Source of the DNA: Pegethrix bostrychoides GSE-TBD4-15B
Lineage (GTDB): Bacteria; Cyanobacteriota; Cyanobacteriia; Elainellales; Elainellaceae
Assembly: GCA_019359155.1 (NCBI GenBank)
Contig: JAHHHV010000004.1
Coordinates: forward strand, 1 to 64,000
Reading direction: 5' to 3'
DNA length: 64,000 nucleotides
The translations under genes were made by a program, and so were the position numbers. Below the pieces are notes generated by a model. That model ran no database searches, was not told where the DNA came from, and saw only the letters and a program-made list of their open reading frames with translations. The first letter of the stretch is position 1, and every line of letters begins with the position of its first letter. Of this stretch, positions 44,650 to 53,413 are shown piece after piece.

Positions 44650-44714
44650 GAGCTATAAAGAATCACCGAACTGTAAGCCGCAATCAACCCGAACGCTGCC
44701 GGAACAATTGGTAG

Positions 44715-46991
44715 CTAAACACCTTGTAGCAAGCAGCCATAGCTAATGCCGCCCAAGGCAACAACCGCCCCGATCCCAGCCAGCCCCAAGCTCAGCGGCG
44801 ATCGGCAGTAGAGCAGCCCCGCGCCCACCGCACCCAGACCCGACCAGCCCCAAATCCAGAGCGCCGCGCCCCAGTTGGGCAAACTTACCAGCAGCGGGCG
44901 CTGATCGAGCACGGCGCTCAAAATCTGGCTGGTCATCTGGGCTTGAATCACCACACCCGGCATTTTCTGCATTGGGTCAGACTGGCTGTAGGGCATCAGA
45001 AAATAATCTTTGAAGCTGGGATCAACTGTGCCAATCCACACCACCCGATCGCGCACTAGCTCTGCGAGCTGAGCATCCAGCGCTCCGCTCAAAATCTCGC
45101 CCAGCGTCACCTGAGCAGACGGCGGATTCGCAGCCCGGTAGTTCAGCATCACCTGGTAGCCCAGCGCATCTAGCTGGTGATAGCTGCCGCTGTCGGGGCG
45201 CAAGGGCGGAAATGGGGTCTGGCCAATCTTCACTGTTCCGGCAGCGTCACGGCTGGTCTGGATGCCCTGAGCGCTCAGGTAGAGCTGCGCCAGCCGCAGG
45301 CTAAACGCCGTATCGGTCACGCAAAAGCCCGGAGCCGCCGCCATGCCTAGGATCTGCCGCCGCACGACGCCGTCCGGGTCAATCGGCATATCGCTAAAGC
45401 TGATCCGAGCCGCCGGAATGCCCGCTAGCGGCTTAGTGCCTGCCCCATCTCCCACTTCGCAGACGGCTACAAACTGCGGCGTCTGCTGGAGTTGTGCCAC
45501 CAGTCCAGAAGCCGGATCAACCGGGAAATCGCGGTAGAGATCTAGGCCAACCACGCGCGGCTGATGGGGGCGCAGTTTATTCAGAAGCTGCGCTAACGCC
45601 TGATCGGACAGCGAGGCTCCGCGCCGCTCTTGGGCGTCCTGCTGCTGCACATCTTGATCGGTAATGGTCACCAACAGCAGACGCGGATCAGGAGCTTCAG
45701 CCGGACGCAGGCGCATCAGTTGGTCGAATGCTCGCAGATCCCAGGTTTGGAAGCCACCCAGATGACGAATGCTGACTGCACTTCCGGCCACGAGCAGGCT
45801 AGCCAACAGCACGGGCCAGCGCGGTCGGGCAGGTGAAGCCAAGCGCACTGATGGTTTCTGAAATAATTCCTGTAATGGTTCCCGTAACGTTCGCCAGCGC
45901 ATGGGTTCCTCCGCCGGATTCTGGCAAATCAGCGGCAGCCAAGTAGCGCAGGGATACTCACCCTCAAACTGTTCCAGCTTTTCGCGGGCTTCGCGCACTG
46001 CTGCATAGAGGCTTTGGCCGCGCGAAAATTGGCTGAGAAACTCCCGAAAAAATGCCTGCGCCACCGCATCGGGCACGAGTTCTCGCATCACGATCACCTG
46101 GGGAATATGCAGATCTGCCAGCGCCTGCGCCAAGCCAAGCCCATCGCAAGAGTTGAAAATTGCCAGCTTTAAACCCTGCCGAATCGCTCGCTTCAGCCCA
46201 TTTCGCAGCTGATTTAGGGTGAGGCTATCCTCATCGCTAATATAAAGTCGTCCAGTCTCGCCGGTTGCCTGCGCTTCCGTTTGGCTATGTCCAGCAAAAA
46301 ATAAGACATCCCAGCCCTGCTGATCCCAGAGCTGTTCATGCAGCTCTGCATGGCTAGGCTGATTCAAAAACAGGGGTGCCGCGTTAGGCAATGCCTCAAT
46401 CACCTGGCGTTCGCTCTGAAGATCGATGTTGTGACTGTTGCCCAGCACCGCTAGAATTCGCACTGCGCCCGTGGACTGGGGGCGATCAAGGCGCTCATAT
46501 TCCGCTACGCTCAACGCCACTTCTGCTTGAGGAAAGTCTTCAAAAAAGTTCCACAGATGCCAGGGCAACCGTCGCAAAATCGGATCGTTCGTTTGGATCG
46601 TCACCTGAATCGAATCAGTTGGGTCAAACAAGCGGCTCAATTTACGATCAATTGAATGAAACGACTCGGCATTCAGCCAGGTATTCAAGCACCATCGCAA
46701 CTGCTGGGCTAGGTCACTAAACTCAACTTCGGAAAAGTGGGTGACGCCGCTCGATGAAATTGTGATCGCCCGCGTGGCAGAGAATCCCGAAGCTCCTCGC
46801 TCCCGGTAAAACTCTCGATAGAGCAACTGCCAGCGGCGATAGAGCTGCTCTAGCTCAGGGGCAGGCGGCAAACTGCCCACATATCGCATTGGATACTGTT
46901 TTTCAGCTTTATTTAACACCTGTGCGATTACGCTGGCACAGCCATTCTGCAAATCTCCAACGCCCAAATTAAGCACGATAAAATGACTCAT
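44715..46991 (-). CDS. CHAT protease-like and CHASE2 domain membrane protein
   Basis: The N-terminal half (about 1-360) is a CHAT domain, a caspase/separase-like fold, with the catalytic pair H235 (FFAGHSQTE) and C282 (IFNSCDGLG). A membrane segment near residue 390 leads into a CHASE2 sensor domain (about 410-690), and further hydrophobic segments at about 695-755 end the protein. So an extracytoplasmic sensor is tied to a cytoplasmic protease-like domain. The gene lies 28 bases after the DUF1822 gene, with the sigma-like gene before that. A role in signalling or regulated proteolysis is inferred. Confidence 0.88.
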   Translation of the reverse strand: MSHFIVLNLGVGDLQNGCASVIAQVLNKAEKQYPMRYVGSLPPAPELEQLYRRWQLLYREFYRERGASGFSATRAITISSSGVTHFSEVEFSDLAQQLRWCLNTWLNAESFHSIDRKLSRLFDPTDSIQVTIQTNDPILRRLPWHLWNFFEDFPQAEVALSVAEYERLDRPQSTGAVRILAVLGNSHNIDLQSERQVIEALPNAAPLFLNQPSHAELHEQLWDQQGWDVLFFAGHSQTEAQATGETGRLYISDEDSLTLNQLRNGLKRAIRQGLKLAIFNSCDGLGLAQALADLHIPQVIVMRELVPDAVAQAFFREFLSQFSRGQSLYAAVREAREKLEQFEGEYPCATWLPLICQNPAEEPMRWRTLREPLQELFQKPSVRLASPARPRWPVLLASLLVAGSAVSIRHLGGFQTWDLRAFDQLMRLRPAEAPDPRLLLVTITDQDVQQQDAQERRGASLSDQALAQLLNKLRPHQPRVVGLDLYRDFPVDPASGLVAQLQQTPQFVAVCEVGDGAGTKPLAGIPAARISFSDMPIDPDGVVRRQILGMAAAPGFCVTDTAFSLRLAQLYLSAQGIQTSRDAAGTVKIGQTPFPPLRPDSGSYHQLDALGYQVMLNYRAANPPSAQVTLGEILSGALDAQLAELVRDRVVWIGTVDPSFKDYFLMPYSQSDPMQKMPGVVIQAQMTSQILSAVLDQRPLLVSLPNWGAALWIWGWSGLGAVGAGLLYCRSPLSLGLAGIGAVVALGGISYGCLLQGV

Positions 46992-47019
46992 TTGAATATG
47001 AATTAGATATCGTTAATTA

Positions 47020-47940
47020 CTAAAGAATAAAGCTCTCGCTAATGCTGGCATGGTCAATTGTGATCTGAATATCAAAGCTATCCCCCGCCTCGCCGCGAAA
47101 ATGCCGGAGCTGAATGTAGCTGTCCTGTGCCCTAGAGCAAACTTCTTGCAGATGATCCCCCGTTTCGCTCAGCATGGTTAGCTTCAAATTGGGTGGCAAA
47201 TAGCTGCTTCCGGGCGCAGGATAAGTCTGCACCAGCACGTTCATACTGGTGTCCGGATTCAGCGTGATGGCCAAAGAGAGCACAACCGACTGCTCGCCCA
47301 GATCCATGCCCACATCAATTAGCTTGGCCTGCCGCACAGCAATCTCAAACTGCTCTGGACTGCGGACGGTTGCCATTTGCCTCTGACTGTCGCCCAATAC
47401 CTCCTCGAAAGTTTGCCAGCCCGTTTCGGCAATTCCCGTTAGCCATTTCCTTAAGCGAATAATTTGCCGGTTGCTGCCCACAGCCCGCTGGTTCTCTGGA
47501 CTAAGCCGCTGCAAATAGAGCGGAAACTGATCGAGGGGTTGCAGTTCAGTCAGCGGCAGTTCGGCGCTGGGAGTGGGGGTGAAGCCCAGCAGCGTTGCCG
47601 ATTTGAGGCTAGGGTCAAACTGCACTGCCAAATAGCCAATCCGGTCAGCCCAAGCGTCAGCCGCAACATGCAGCCGCTCAGCGCCTGGCAGCACCGTACA
47701 GCATTCCAGCTTGCCGTAGGGTTCAACCCAGAGATCGGCGACGTCAATAAATTTCGCCATCCAGGGATCGCGCCAATCGCTCTGGCCAGGGTCAGCTTCA
47801 ATGCCCAGACAGCGCAGATACAACTCAACCGCATAGACTGTCAAAGCCTTTAAATAGAGCTGCGGCGACTGCTGGGCAATGGCATGAGCTTCGTAGGAAA
47901 GCGGGACGGTAAAACCTGTTAATGCTACGGTCTGATTCAT
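47020..47940 (-). CDS. DUF1822 protein
   Basis: A soluble 306-residue protein of the cyanobacterial DUF1822 family: N-terminal helical part with AVELYLRCLGIEADPGQSDW near residue 36, then the phrase GYLAVQFDPSLKSATLLGFT near residue 107, and a beta-rich C-terminal half (about 205-306). No catalytic residues are obvious. Members nearly always sit between a sigma-like gene and a CHAT gene, as here, which suggests that they form a complex or relay. The function is unknown. Confidence 0.86.
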   Translation of the reverse strand: MNQTVALTGFTVPLSYEAHAIAQQSPQLYLKALTVYAVELYLRCLGIEADPGQSDWRDPWMAKFIDVADLWVEPYGKLECCTVLPGAERLHVAADAWADRIGYLAVQFDPSLKSATLLGFTPTPSAELPLTELQPLDQFPLYLQRLSPENQRAVGSNRQIIRLRKWLTGIAETGWQTFEEVLGDSQRQMATVRSPEQFEIAVRQAKLIDVGMDLGEQSVVLSLAITLNPDTSMNVLVQTYPAPGSSYLPPNLKLTMLSETGDHLQEVCSRAQDSYIQLRHFRGEAGDSFDIQITIDHASISESFIL

Positions 47941-47989
47941 AACTAATCTCGCTGCATATTAAAAGATAATCAACCATGAAGCACAAAAT

Positions 47990-48673
47990 CTATACTTCTA
48001 GATACTGTTTGAAATAAGGAACTAAATCTCTGAGCTGACGATTAAAGAAACTACAAAGCGTCTGGGCTGGAACATCTAAACTTTTGGCGATCTCTGGCCA
48101 GGCTTTGCCCTCAACGAATTTGGCAATTGCCAGCGCCTGGAACGTCACGTCTGGGCGCTCGCGCAACCGCAGCTTTTGGAATCGACCCTCTGGGTCTTGC
48201 CGCAAAAACTGCTGAATTTGCATGTCAGCATCTTCTACAGCCGGAGAGAACAAGGGTAAATCTTCTAGCGAGGGCAGCCGCACCGGGAACCGACTCTCTG
48301 CTTTTGGCATTTGAGTCATGCCCTGCTTCTGATAGTCTTTCACAACCTCAATGAACTGGCAGTTTAACCGAAAGTTCACCCAGGCCATTACCGGATGCTC
48401 TGGTTTGTACTGATCTATTTTTTGGCAGATTTCGATCAGCGTTTTTTGCAGGGCTTCGTTGTATAGATCTATGTATAAGCTAGGCGGGTAAGCAGAGCGC
48501 TGCGGATGTCCCAATCGACCCGATCGCAAGATACCGTTTACAAACTGGTTCAGCAACATTTGCCGCTCCGGACTGCAAGACGGACAGGCTGAAATTTGTT
48601 TCACCTGTGCTACCAACTCTGCATCAAGCTGCATCTGAGCTGATGAATTGAGAGCTTCCTCCTGGTCAACCAT
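47990..48673 (-). CDS. Sigma-70-like protein of the DUF1822/CHAT gene set
   Basis: A 227-residue protein with the layout of a small alternative sigma factor: a region 2-like part (about 30-120, with YNEALQKTLIEICQKIDQY and VNFRLNCQFIEVVKDY) and a C-terminal helix-turn-helix resembling region 4 (about 180-220, GKAWPEIAKSLDVPAQTLCS). The -10 and -35 contacts cannot be read from sequence alone. It is the first gene of the set that continues with DUF1822, CHAT-CHASE2 and DUF928. A GGAG ribosome site lies ten bases before the ATG. Confidence 0.8.
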   Translation of the reverse strand: MVDQEEALNSSAQMQLDAELVAQVKQISACPSCSPERQMLLNQFVNGILRSGRLGHPQRSAYPPSLYIDLYNEALQKTLIEICQKIDQYKPEHPVMAWVNFRLNCQFIEVVKDYQKQGMTQMPKAESRFPVRLPSLEDLPLFSPAVEDADMQIQQFLRQDPEGRFQKLRLRERPDVTFQALAIAKFVEGKAWPEIAKSLDVPAQTLCSFFNRQLRDLVPYFKQYLEV

Positions 48674-49045
48674 TTAATCACGCTCCGCCGAACTGAAGTT
48701 ATGGGCGATTCTGTCGAGATCTGCTTCAGTATGGCAGCAGCTTGAGCACTATATCCATACCTCCTCAATGACGCTTTCTATAAAACGATTCTGCCTCCAC
48801 TCACGCAGTCAACGAAATTTGTTTTAAAACTTAACATGTTTCATCTTATCGCCTTAAAGCGCCGCGAAAGAAGAAGAATCAGCGCAAAATATTGTAAATT
48901 TCTGTAAAGAAGTCCGTTGATTAGGGTGATGTTGAACTGAATAGGGGTAGTGGGCACATAGGGGCAAAAAACGGCAAAGTAGTACAAATAATCGAAAGAA
49001 CCAGCAAATTCTACTTCAAGTAGTTATACTAAATAGATTCATAAT
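48674..49045. other. Intergenic stretch with a candidate Tn3 terminal repeat
   Basis: There is no gene here. The left part should hold the promoter of the sigma-like gene. The right part contains a 38-bp stretch (48944-48981) that looks like a Tn3-type terminal repeat. Confidence 0.5.
48944..48981 (+). repeat. Candidate terminal inverted repeat of a Tn3-family transposon
   Basis: The sequence starts GGGGTAGTGGGCAC and continues to GGCAAAAAACGGCAAAGTA. Tn3-family ends are 38 bp, begin GGGG and have an A-rich inner half, and they sit shortly past the tnpA stop; this stretch lies 65 bases beyond it. The partner repeat is not in the window, so the call rests on form and position. Confidence 0.45.
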
Positions 49046-49576
49046 TTATGCCGCGAGTTGAATATTTAAGCGCTCCTCAAGATTCAACTCAAACTTCCCA
49101 TAAGGGTTAATATGGACGTACACTAATGGTGTAATTCCTCGCAAGTCCTCCGTGCTCATTAGCTGCGACCAATCTGATTCCGACAGAACCTTTTGCATCA
49201 TCAGCGTGTTAATATAGACCAAACACATCTGAAGCAGATGTAGCGATAGAAGCGATAGTTCTTGCTCTGCGCGATGATTGCTCGTAAGTTCACCACTCTT
49301 GCCATAACAGATAAAACTATTCGCGCTATTCCAATTCTCAACTACGTTCAACCCTTCCTGGATCTCTTGACGTAACTCTTCTAAGTTCAAATAGCGACAG
49401 AGAAAGCTTGTCTTGACTGCTCTGCCCAATTCGATTAAGGCTTGCAACTGGTTGCGGGTTTTGTTCAAACCGGATGCGGCATTTTGAAAGTTAGGGACAA
49501 ATTGAGCACTCAGTGAGTTGGGCGGAAGGATTTTTGATATTTTCCCCGCCATTTTTGCAATCATTCCCGGTTCCAA
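49046..49576 (-). pseudogene. Tn3-family transposase, C-terminal fragment
   Basis: About 170 residues match the last fifth of Tn3-family TnpA: LGRAVKTSFLCRYLNLEELR, a block with YGKSGELTSNHRAEQEL, and the terminal GITPLVYVHINPYGKFELNL. The full transposase has about 1000 residues, so most of the gene is gone. It is cut at its 5' side next to an IS5-family remnant. A fragment of another tnpA end is found at 4982-5061. Confidence 0.85.
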
Positions 49577-49635
49577 AGCACGACAATGTTGGGTCTCTCA
49601 GCGAGAAACCTCAAAGGAAATGGATGCAGAAGCCT

Positions 49636-50325
49636 TTAGCCTTTACAGAAATGCCTGAGATTGATCATCGTGTAGGCCAGGGTTTTCAAGGCATAGTGCA
49701 ATTTGCTGATCCGTTCGAAGCGCTTCAGCAAACGCCGAAACTTGTCCTCCCACGCGAAGACTCGCTCGATGGTGTAAAACCGTTCCTGAACAATGGCTGG
49801 GTCGAAAATGGGTTTGCGCCCCCGCTTTGGCGTCCTTCTACCGTGTAGATTTTCAGGAACATTCGGAATCATCCCACGATTGAAGATGGCTTTGCGGTTT
49901 GAGCAGCTATCGTAGACCCCATCCAAGCTGACGATGGTCTGGCTTAAATCGAGTCCGACTTGCTTGGCAATGCTGATCACTTGTGACAGTGTCCTCTTCA
50001 ACAGCGGCGATTCGTTGCGATGGCCAGGAGGCGCTATGAAAGGAGCGATGACATGGCAGTGACGGTCACAGAAGGGAGTCACTTTGTCGCCTTTCATGTG
50101 CTTGTGCCCGCTAAATCCAAGATTGTCGCCGCCCTTTTTCGCTACTGTCATCGTCCCGTCGTCCTGGATGACGCTGATGTCGAGATGCCCTTTGAGAGAC
50201 AGTAGCGACACAGAACCTGCGAAAATGGCACCGAAGCAGCCCTGGGCTTCGTAGCGCCGAAAGGCGGCATAGATCTGGGTGTAATGTCCTGCTTTACGTT
50301 GATACCCTTGGAAAGCCCAGCTCAA
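49636..50325 (-). pseudogene. IS5-family transposase, N-terminally truncated
   Basis: The frame holds most of an IS5-type DDE transposase: DNLGFSGHKHMKGDKVTPFC, NESPLLKRTLSQVISIAKQV, VSLDGVYDSCSNRKAIFNRG, RTPKRGRKPIFDPAIVQERF, and ERVFAWEDKFRRLLKRFERI with TMINLRHF at the end. The start region is short: an in-frame stop lies near 50366 and no proper start codon or ribosome site is seen, so the gene is probably inactive unless the missing first frame is rescued by a frameshift. It lies between the Tn3 fragment and the glycoside hydrolase gene. Confidence 0.78.
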
Positions 50326-50417
50326 CGCGGGTTTCTTGGTCAGGCTGAGTACACCTGCGATTTAAGCCATCAGTTCGCTAGACTTGGCCTAGAATTGCCC
50401 TTACTCGGTAAAACCTG

Positions 50418-52751
50418 ATGCTGCGCCAACACCCCTGGAAGATCTGGAGAAACCGTTCTACCCGACAATGGCTCTGGTTTATTGACTTGGTGGGTAGCAT
50501 TGCGATGCTAATGGTCGCCTGCGGCAATCTAAAGCCGTGGTCGTTTAACGCCAGCCAAGTCTCAGGAGCCATCGGCGACCATGCTCCCAATCTGGTTGAC
50601 CCAGCCCAGTCATGGGACTTTATGCCCGCAGTCGATACGTTTAGCGATGACGCTCTCCTAGACTTGCGCTATCTCAACGAATCGGTGGCAGGAGAGACGG
50701 GGTTTATTCGCCAGTCGGTGACGGGCCAGGATTTTGTGACTGGGAATGGAAGCGCCATCCGCTTTTGGCCTGTGAATACTACCATCTGGAAAGACAGTGC
50801 TGCCGCGATGGCGGATCAGGCCAGGTTTTTAGCTAAGCGAGGAGTCAATCTGGTGCGCTGGCACGGACAAATTCCCTCACTGCAAGAGCATGCCTCGCTC
50901 CAAGCCATTGATGAGACCGCCCGTGATCAGCTGTGGCAAATGGTAGCCGCTATGAAAGCAGAGGGAATTTACACAGTCATCTCACCCTATTTCGCTGCTT
51001 TTTTGCCCTTGCAACCCCAGTGGCCGGTGCCCCGCGATAGCGATAATATGATGGGTCTATTATTTTTTGATGCCACCCTACAAGATGCCTATCGTGCCTG
51101 GTGGCGGGCTTTACTAGAACCCGTCAACCCCTACACCGGCCTAGCCCTAAAAGATGACCCCGCAGTCGCCCTATTGCAGCTACAAAACGAGGACTCGCTG
51201 CTGTTTTGGACGTTGCAGGGGCTGCGTGGCGAAGATCTCAATTTGTTGACTAACCAATACGGTGACTGGCTAAAGGGCAAATATGGGGCTTTAGAGAAAG
51301 CCCTCGCCGCCTGGAACAATAGTCGCTTTGACGGCGATGACCCAACCCAGGGACAACTTGTGTTGGCCAATATTTTTGAGCTGACCCAGCCCGTCAGCGA
51401 TCCTGGTAAGGCTCGGCGACTGGCCGACCAAACCGAGTTTCTCACCCTTACCATGACCCGCTTCAACGCCGATATGGTGAGTTTTTTGCGAGAAGAGGTT
51501 GGCACTCAGTCTCTCATTAACGCCAACAACTGGAAAACAGCAGATACGTTGCGGCTCAATGATGCCGAGCGGTATTCCTATACGCCAGCCGAAGTCATGG
51601 CCGTCAACCGCTACTATGGGGGCATCCACACCGGTGAGCATAACGGCTGGGCTATTGTCGATGGCGATCGCTTTACTGACGAGTCTGTTCTCTTCCACCC
51701 TGATCAGCTGCCTACCAACCTGAAGCAGGTAACAGGGCATCCCATGCTAATCACCGAAAGTTCTTGGGTGCCACCCTTAAGCTATCAGTCGGAGGGCCCC
51801 TTCGTCGTCAGCCTCTATCAATCGCTGAACGGAGTAGATGGGGTTTTCTGGTTTAGTCTAGGGCAACCCCAGTGGCAACAGCCCGAATCGGCTAACGGGT
51901 ACTTACCTTCTTTGGGTAAATGGAACGCCGATACACCAGAACTGCTGGGTAACTTTCCAGCAGCGGCTCTCATGTACCGCAAGGGCTACATTCAATCTGG
52001 CGAGGTCGTCGTCCAGGAGCACCGCCGATTAGAAGATATCTGGCAGCGCCAGCCCCCTTCTATTGCTGAGTCGGCCACCTTTGACCCCAACCGAGATACA
52101 GAGGTACAAAGCTCTCAGTCTCAGAGAGATACACCAGTGCATCCCCTGGCGTTTTTGGTGGGGCCGGTGGAGGTCAGTTATGACAGCGATCCGGCTCAAA
52201 GTCAGGCGATGAATTTGACCCCTTACATCGACTTAAGGGGCAAGACCATCACCTCGGTTACGCAGGAAATAACCTGGGACTACGGCCGAGGGCTGTGTTG
52301 GCTAAACAGCCCTAAGGCCCAAGGTGTAACCGGCTTTTTGCAGGCTGCTGGCTCTCTGGATCTGGCTGATATAGCCGTGATCTCAGGTAACCACTACGCC
52401 ACGGTTGTAGCCGTGTCGATGGATGACCAACCCCTGGCGATCTCTGGGCAGATTTTGGTGCAGGTTGGCACGACCGCTCGCCCTACTGGTTGGGGGCAAA
52501 CTGCTGTGCAATGGCAAGACGACGACGGCAACAATCACAGCGGCTATGAAGTGACCAATTATGGTGCAGCCCCCTGGCAGGTGGCGAATGCTGACGTCAG
52601 CTTAACCTTGCGAAATTCAGCTATCACCCAGGCAATGGCGCTAGATATGAATGGTATCAGCCAGGGTGAAATAGCCCTACAGCCTCAGTCAGGTGCGGTG
52701 ACCTTCACCATGCCGGCCAATACGAAGTATGTCGTGTTAACCGCTTCGTGA
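50418..52751 (+). CDS. Putative lipoprotein glycoside hydrolase (clan GH-A-like)
   Basis: The N-terminus has a hydrophobic segment and a lipobox-like LMVAC at residue 35, so the protein is probably an envelope lipoprotein. The catalytic part (about 80-560) looks like a GH-A clan TIM barrel (cellulase-like): MADQARFLAKRGVNLVRWHG near residue 131, the acid/base glutamate in LQLQNEDS (E258) and the nucleophile candidate in HPMLITESSW (E447). The remainder (about 590-777) is beta-rich, perhaps a carbohydrate-binding domain. The substrate is unknown. An IS5 remnant ends about 90 bases upstream, so the promoter may have been changed. Confidence 0.75.
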   Translation: MLRQHPWKIWRNRSTRQWLWFIDLVGSIAMLMVACGNLKPWSFNASQVSGAIGDHAPNLVDPAQSWDFMPAVDTFSDDALLDLRYLNESVAGETGFIRQSVTGQDFVTGNGSAIRFWPVNTTIWKDSAAAMADQARFLAKRGVNLVRWHGQIPSLQEHASLQAIDETARDQLWQMVAAMKAEGIYTVISPYFAAFLPLQPQWPVPRDSDNMMGLLFFDATLQDAYRAWWRALLEPVNPYTGLALKDDPAVALLQLQNEDSLLFWTLQGLRGEDLNLLTNQYGDWLKGKYGALEKALAAWNNSRFDGDDPTQGQLVLANIFELTQPVSDPGKARRLADQTEFLTLTMTRFNADMVSFLREEVGTQSLINANNWKTADTLRLNDAERYSYTPAEVMAVNRYYGGIHTGEHNGWAIVDGDRFTDESVLFHPDQLPTNLKQVTGHPMLITESSWVPPLSYQSEGPFVVSLYQSLNGVDGVFWFSLGQPQWQQPESANGYLPSLGKWNADTPELLGNFPAAALMYRKGYIQSGEVVVQEHRRLEDIWQRQPPSIAESATFDPNRDTEVQSSQSQRDTPVHPLAFLVGPVEVSYDSDPAQSQAMNLTPYIDLRGKTITSVTQEITWDYGRGLCWLNSPKAQGVTGFLQAAGSLDLADIAVISGNHYATVVAVSMDDQPLAISGQILVQVGTTARPTGWGQTAVQWQDDDGNNHSGYEVTNYGAAPWQVANADVSLTLRNSAITQAMALDMNGISQGEIALQPQSGAVTFTMPANTKYVVLTAS

Positions 52752-52787
52752 TGCCCAGGGCAACTCAATGACCAATTCGACTCAGCC

Positions 52788-53002
52788 TGTGAAATGTCAA
52801 CTATGATTGGCTCTTCCCAGCTTTTGGTGATCTGCGGAATGACGCTAGCTTGAACCCCTAATTTTTCGTTCTATCAACAGGCAGCATAGTGCAACTTCAC
52901 CAAAAGTTGGGAAGAACCCTCTCTTCTAATCGTCGCGCAATACTCGCTATTTCTCGGCTTCACCAAAAGTTGGGAAGAACCAATCATAGTTGACATTTCA
53001 CA
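52788..53002. repeat. MITE with 43-bp terminal inverted repeats
   Basis: The left arm (52788-52830, beginning TGTGAAATGTCAACTATGAT) and right arm (52960-53002) are reverse complements over 43 positions with two mismatches. The inner half of each arm, GGTTCTTCCCAACTTTTGGT, is repeated once more inside at about 52897-52918 in the same direction as the right arm. This inner unit resembles ISL3-type ends, so the element may be an ISL3-derived non-autonomous element. There is no coding capacity. Confidence 0.85.
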
Positions 53003-53393
53003 TAGACCGAATTGAAGCCGTCTTGGAGCGGATGGCTGAGCGGCAAGATAACTCAGAAGATAACTTGACTCGCGCAAATGCTACTCTTGCTCTTCTAGGC
53101 AAGCAGCAAAAGGAGGCACAGATCCAGCTTGATCAGGGGCGTGAGCGGCAAGAGCAGATGCAGCAGGAGGTGAGAACAACTTTGAACACTTAGGCTCAGA
53201 GACAGGCAAGCTGATTAATGCTCTAGCAAAGCTGCGTCAACAGATAGGAGCCGTTGGGCAAATGATAGCTGCTCTTGGACAGGTGGTAGAACAGGATAGA
53301 AGCCAAGCGGCTATACGCGCTGAGTTTCGCTCAACGGTAGATCGGCTGCTACAAGTGCTGGCTGAACGATTTACGCGCAACGGCGATGGTTGA
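53003..53393 (+). pseudogene. Coiled-coil plasmid protein, 5' end replaced by a MITE and frameshifted
   Basis: Past the right MITE end a frame reads DRIEAVLERMAERQDNSEDN and continues as a coiled coil to a stop at 53193. The next frame then continues the same type of protein (INALAKLRQQIGAVGQMIAA, then FRSTVDRLLQVLAERF) to 53393. So the 5' end is lost and there is a +1 shift near 53185. The architecture is like the intact coiled-coil gene at 61860-62285 (RIERILEEL at the start, ALGQTV in the middle). It is probably non-functional. Confidence 0.7.
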
Positions 53394-53413
53394 ACTACTA
53401 AAGATCTCTGGGG

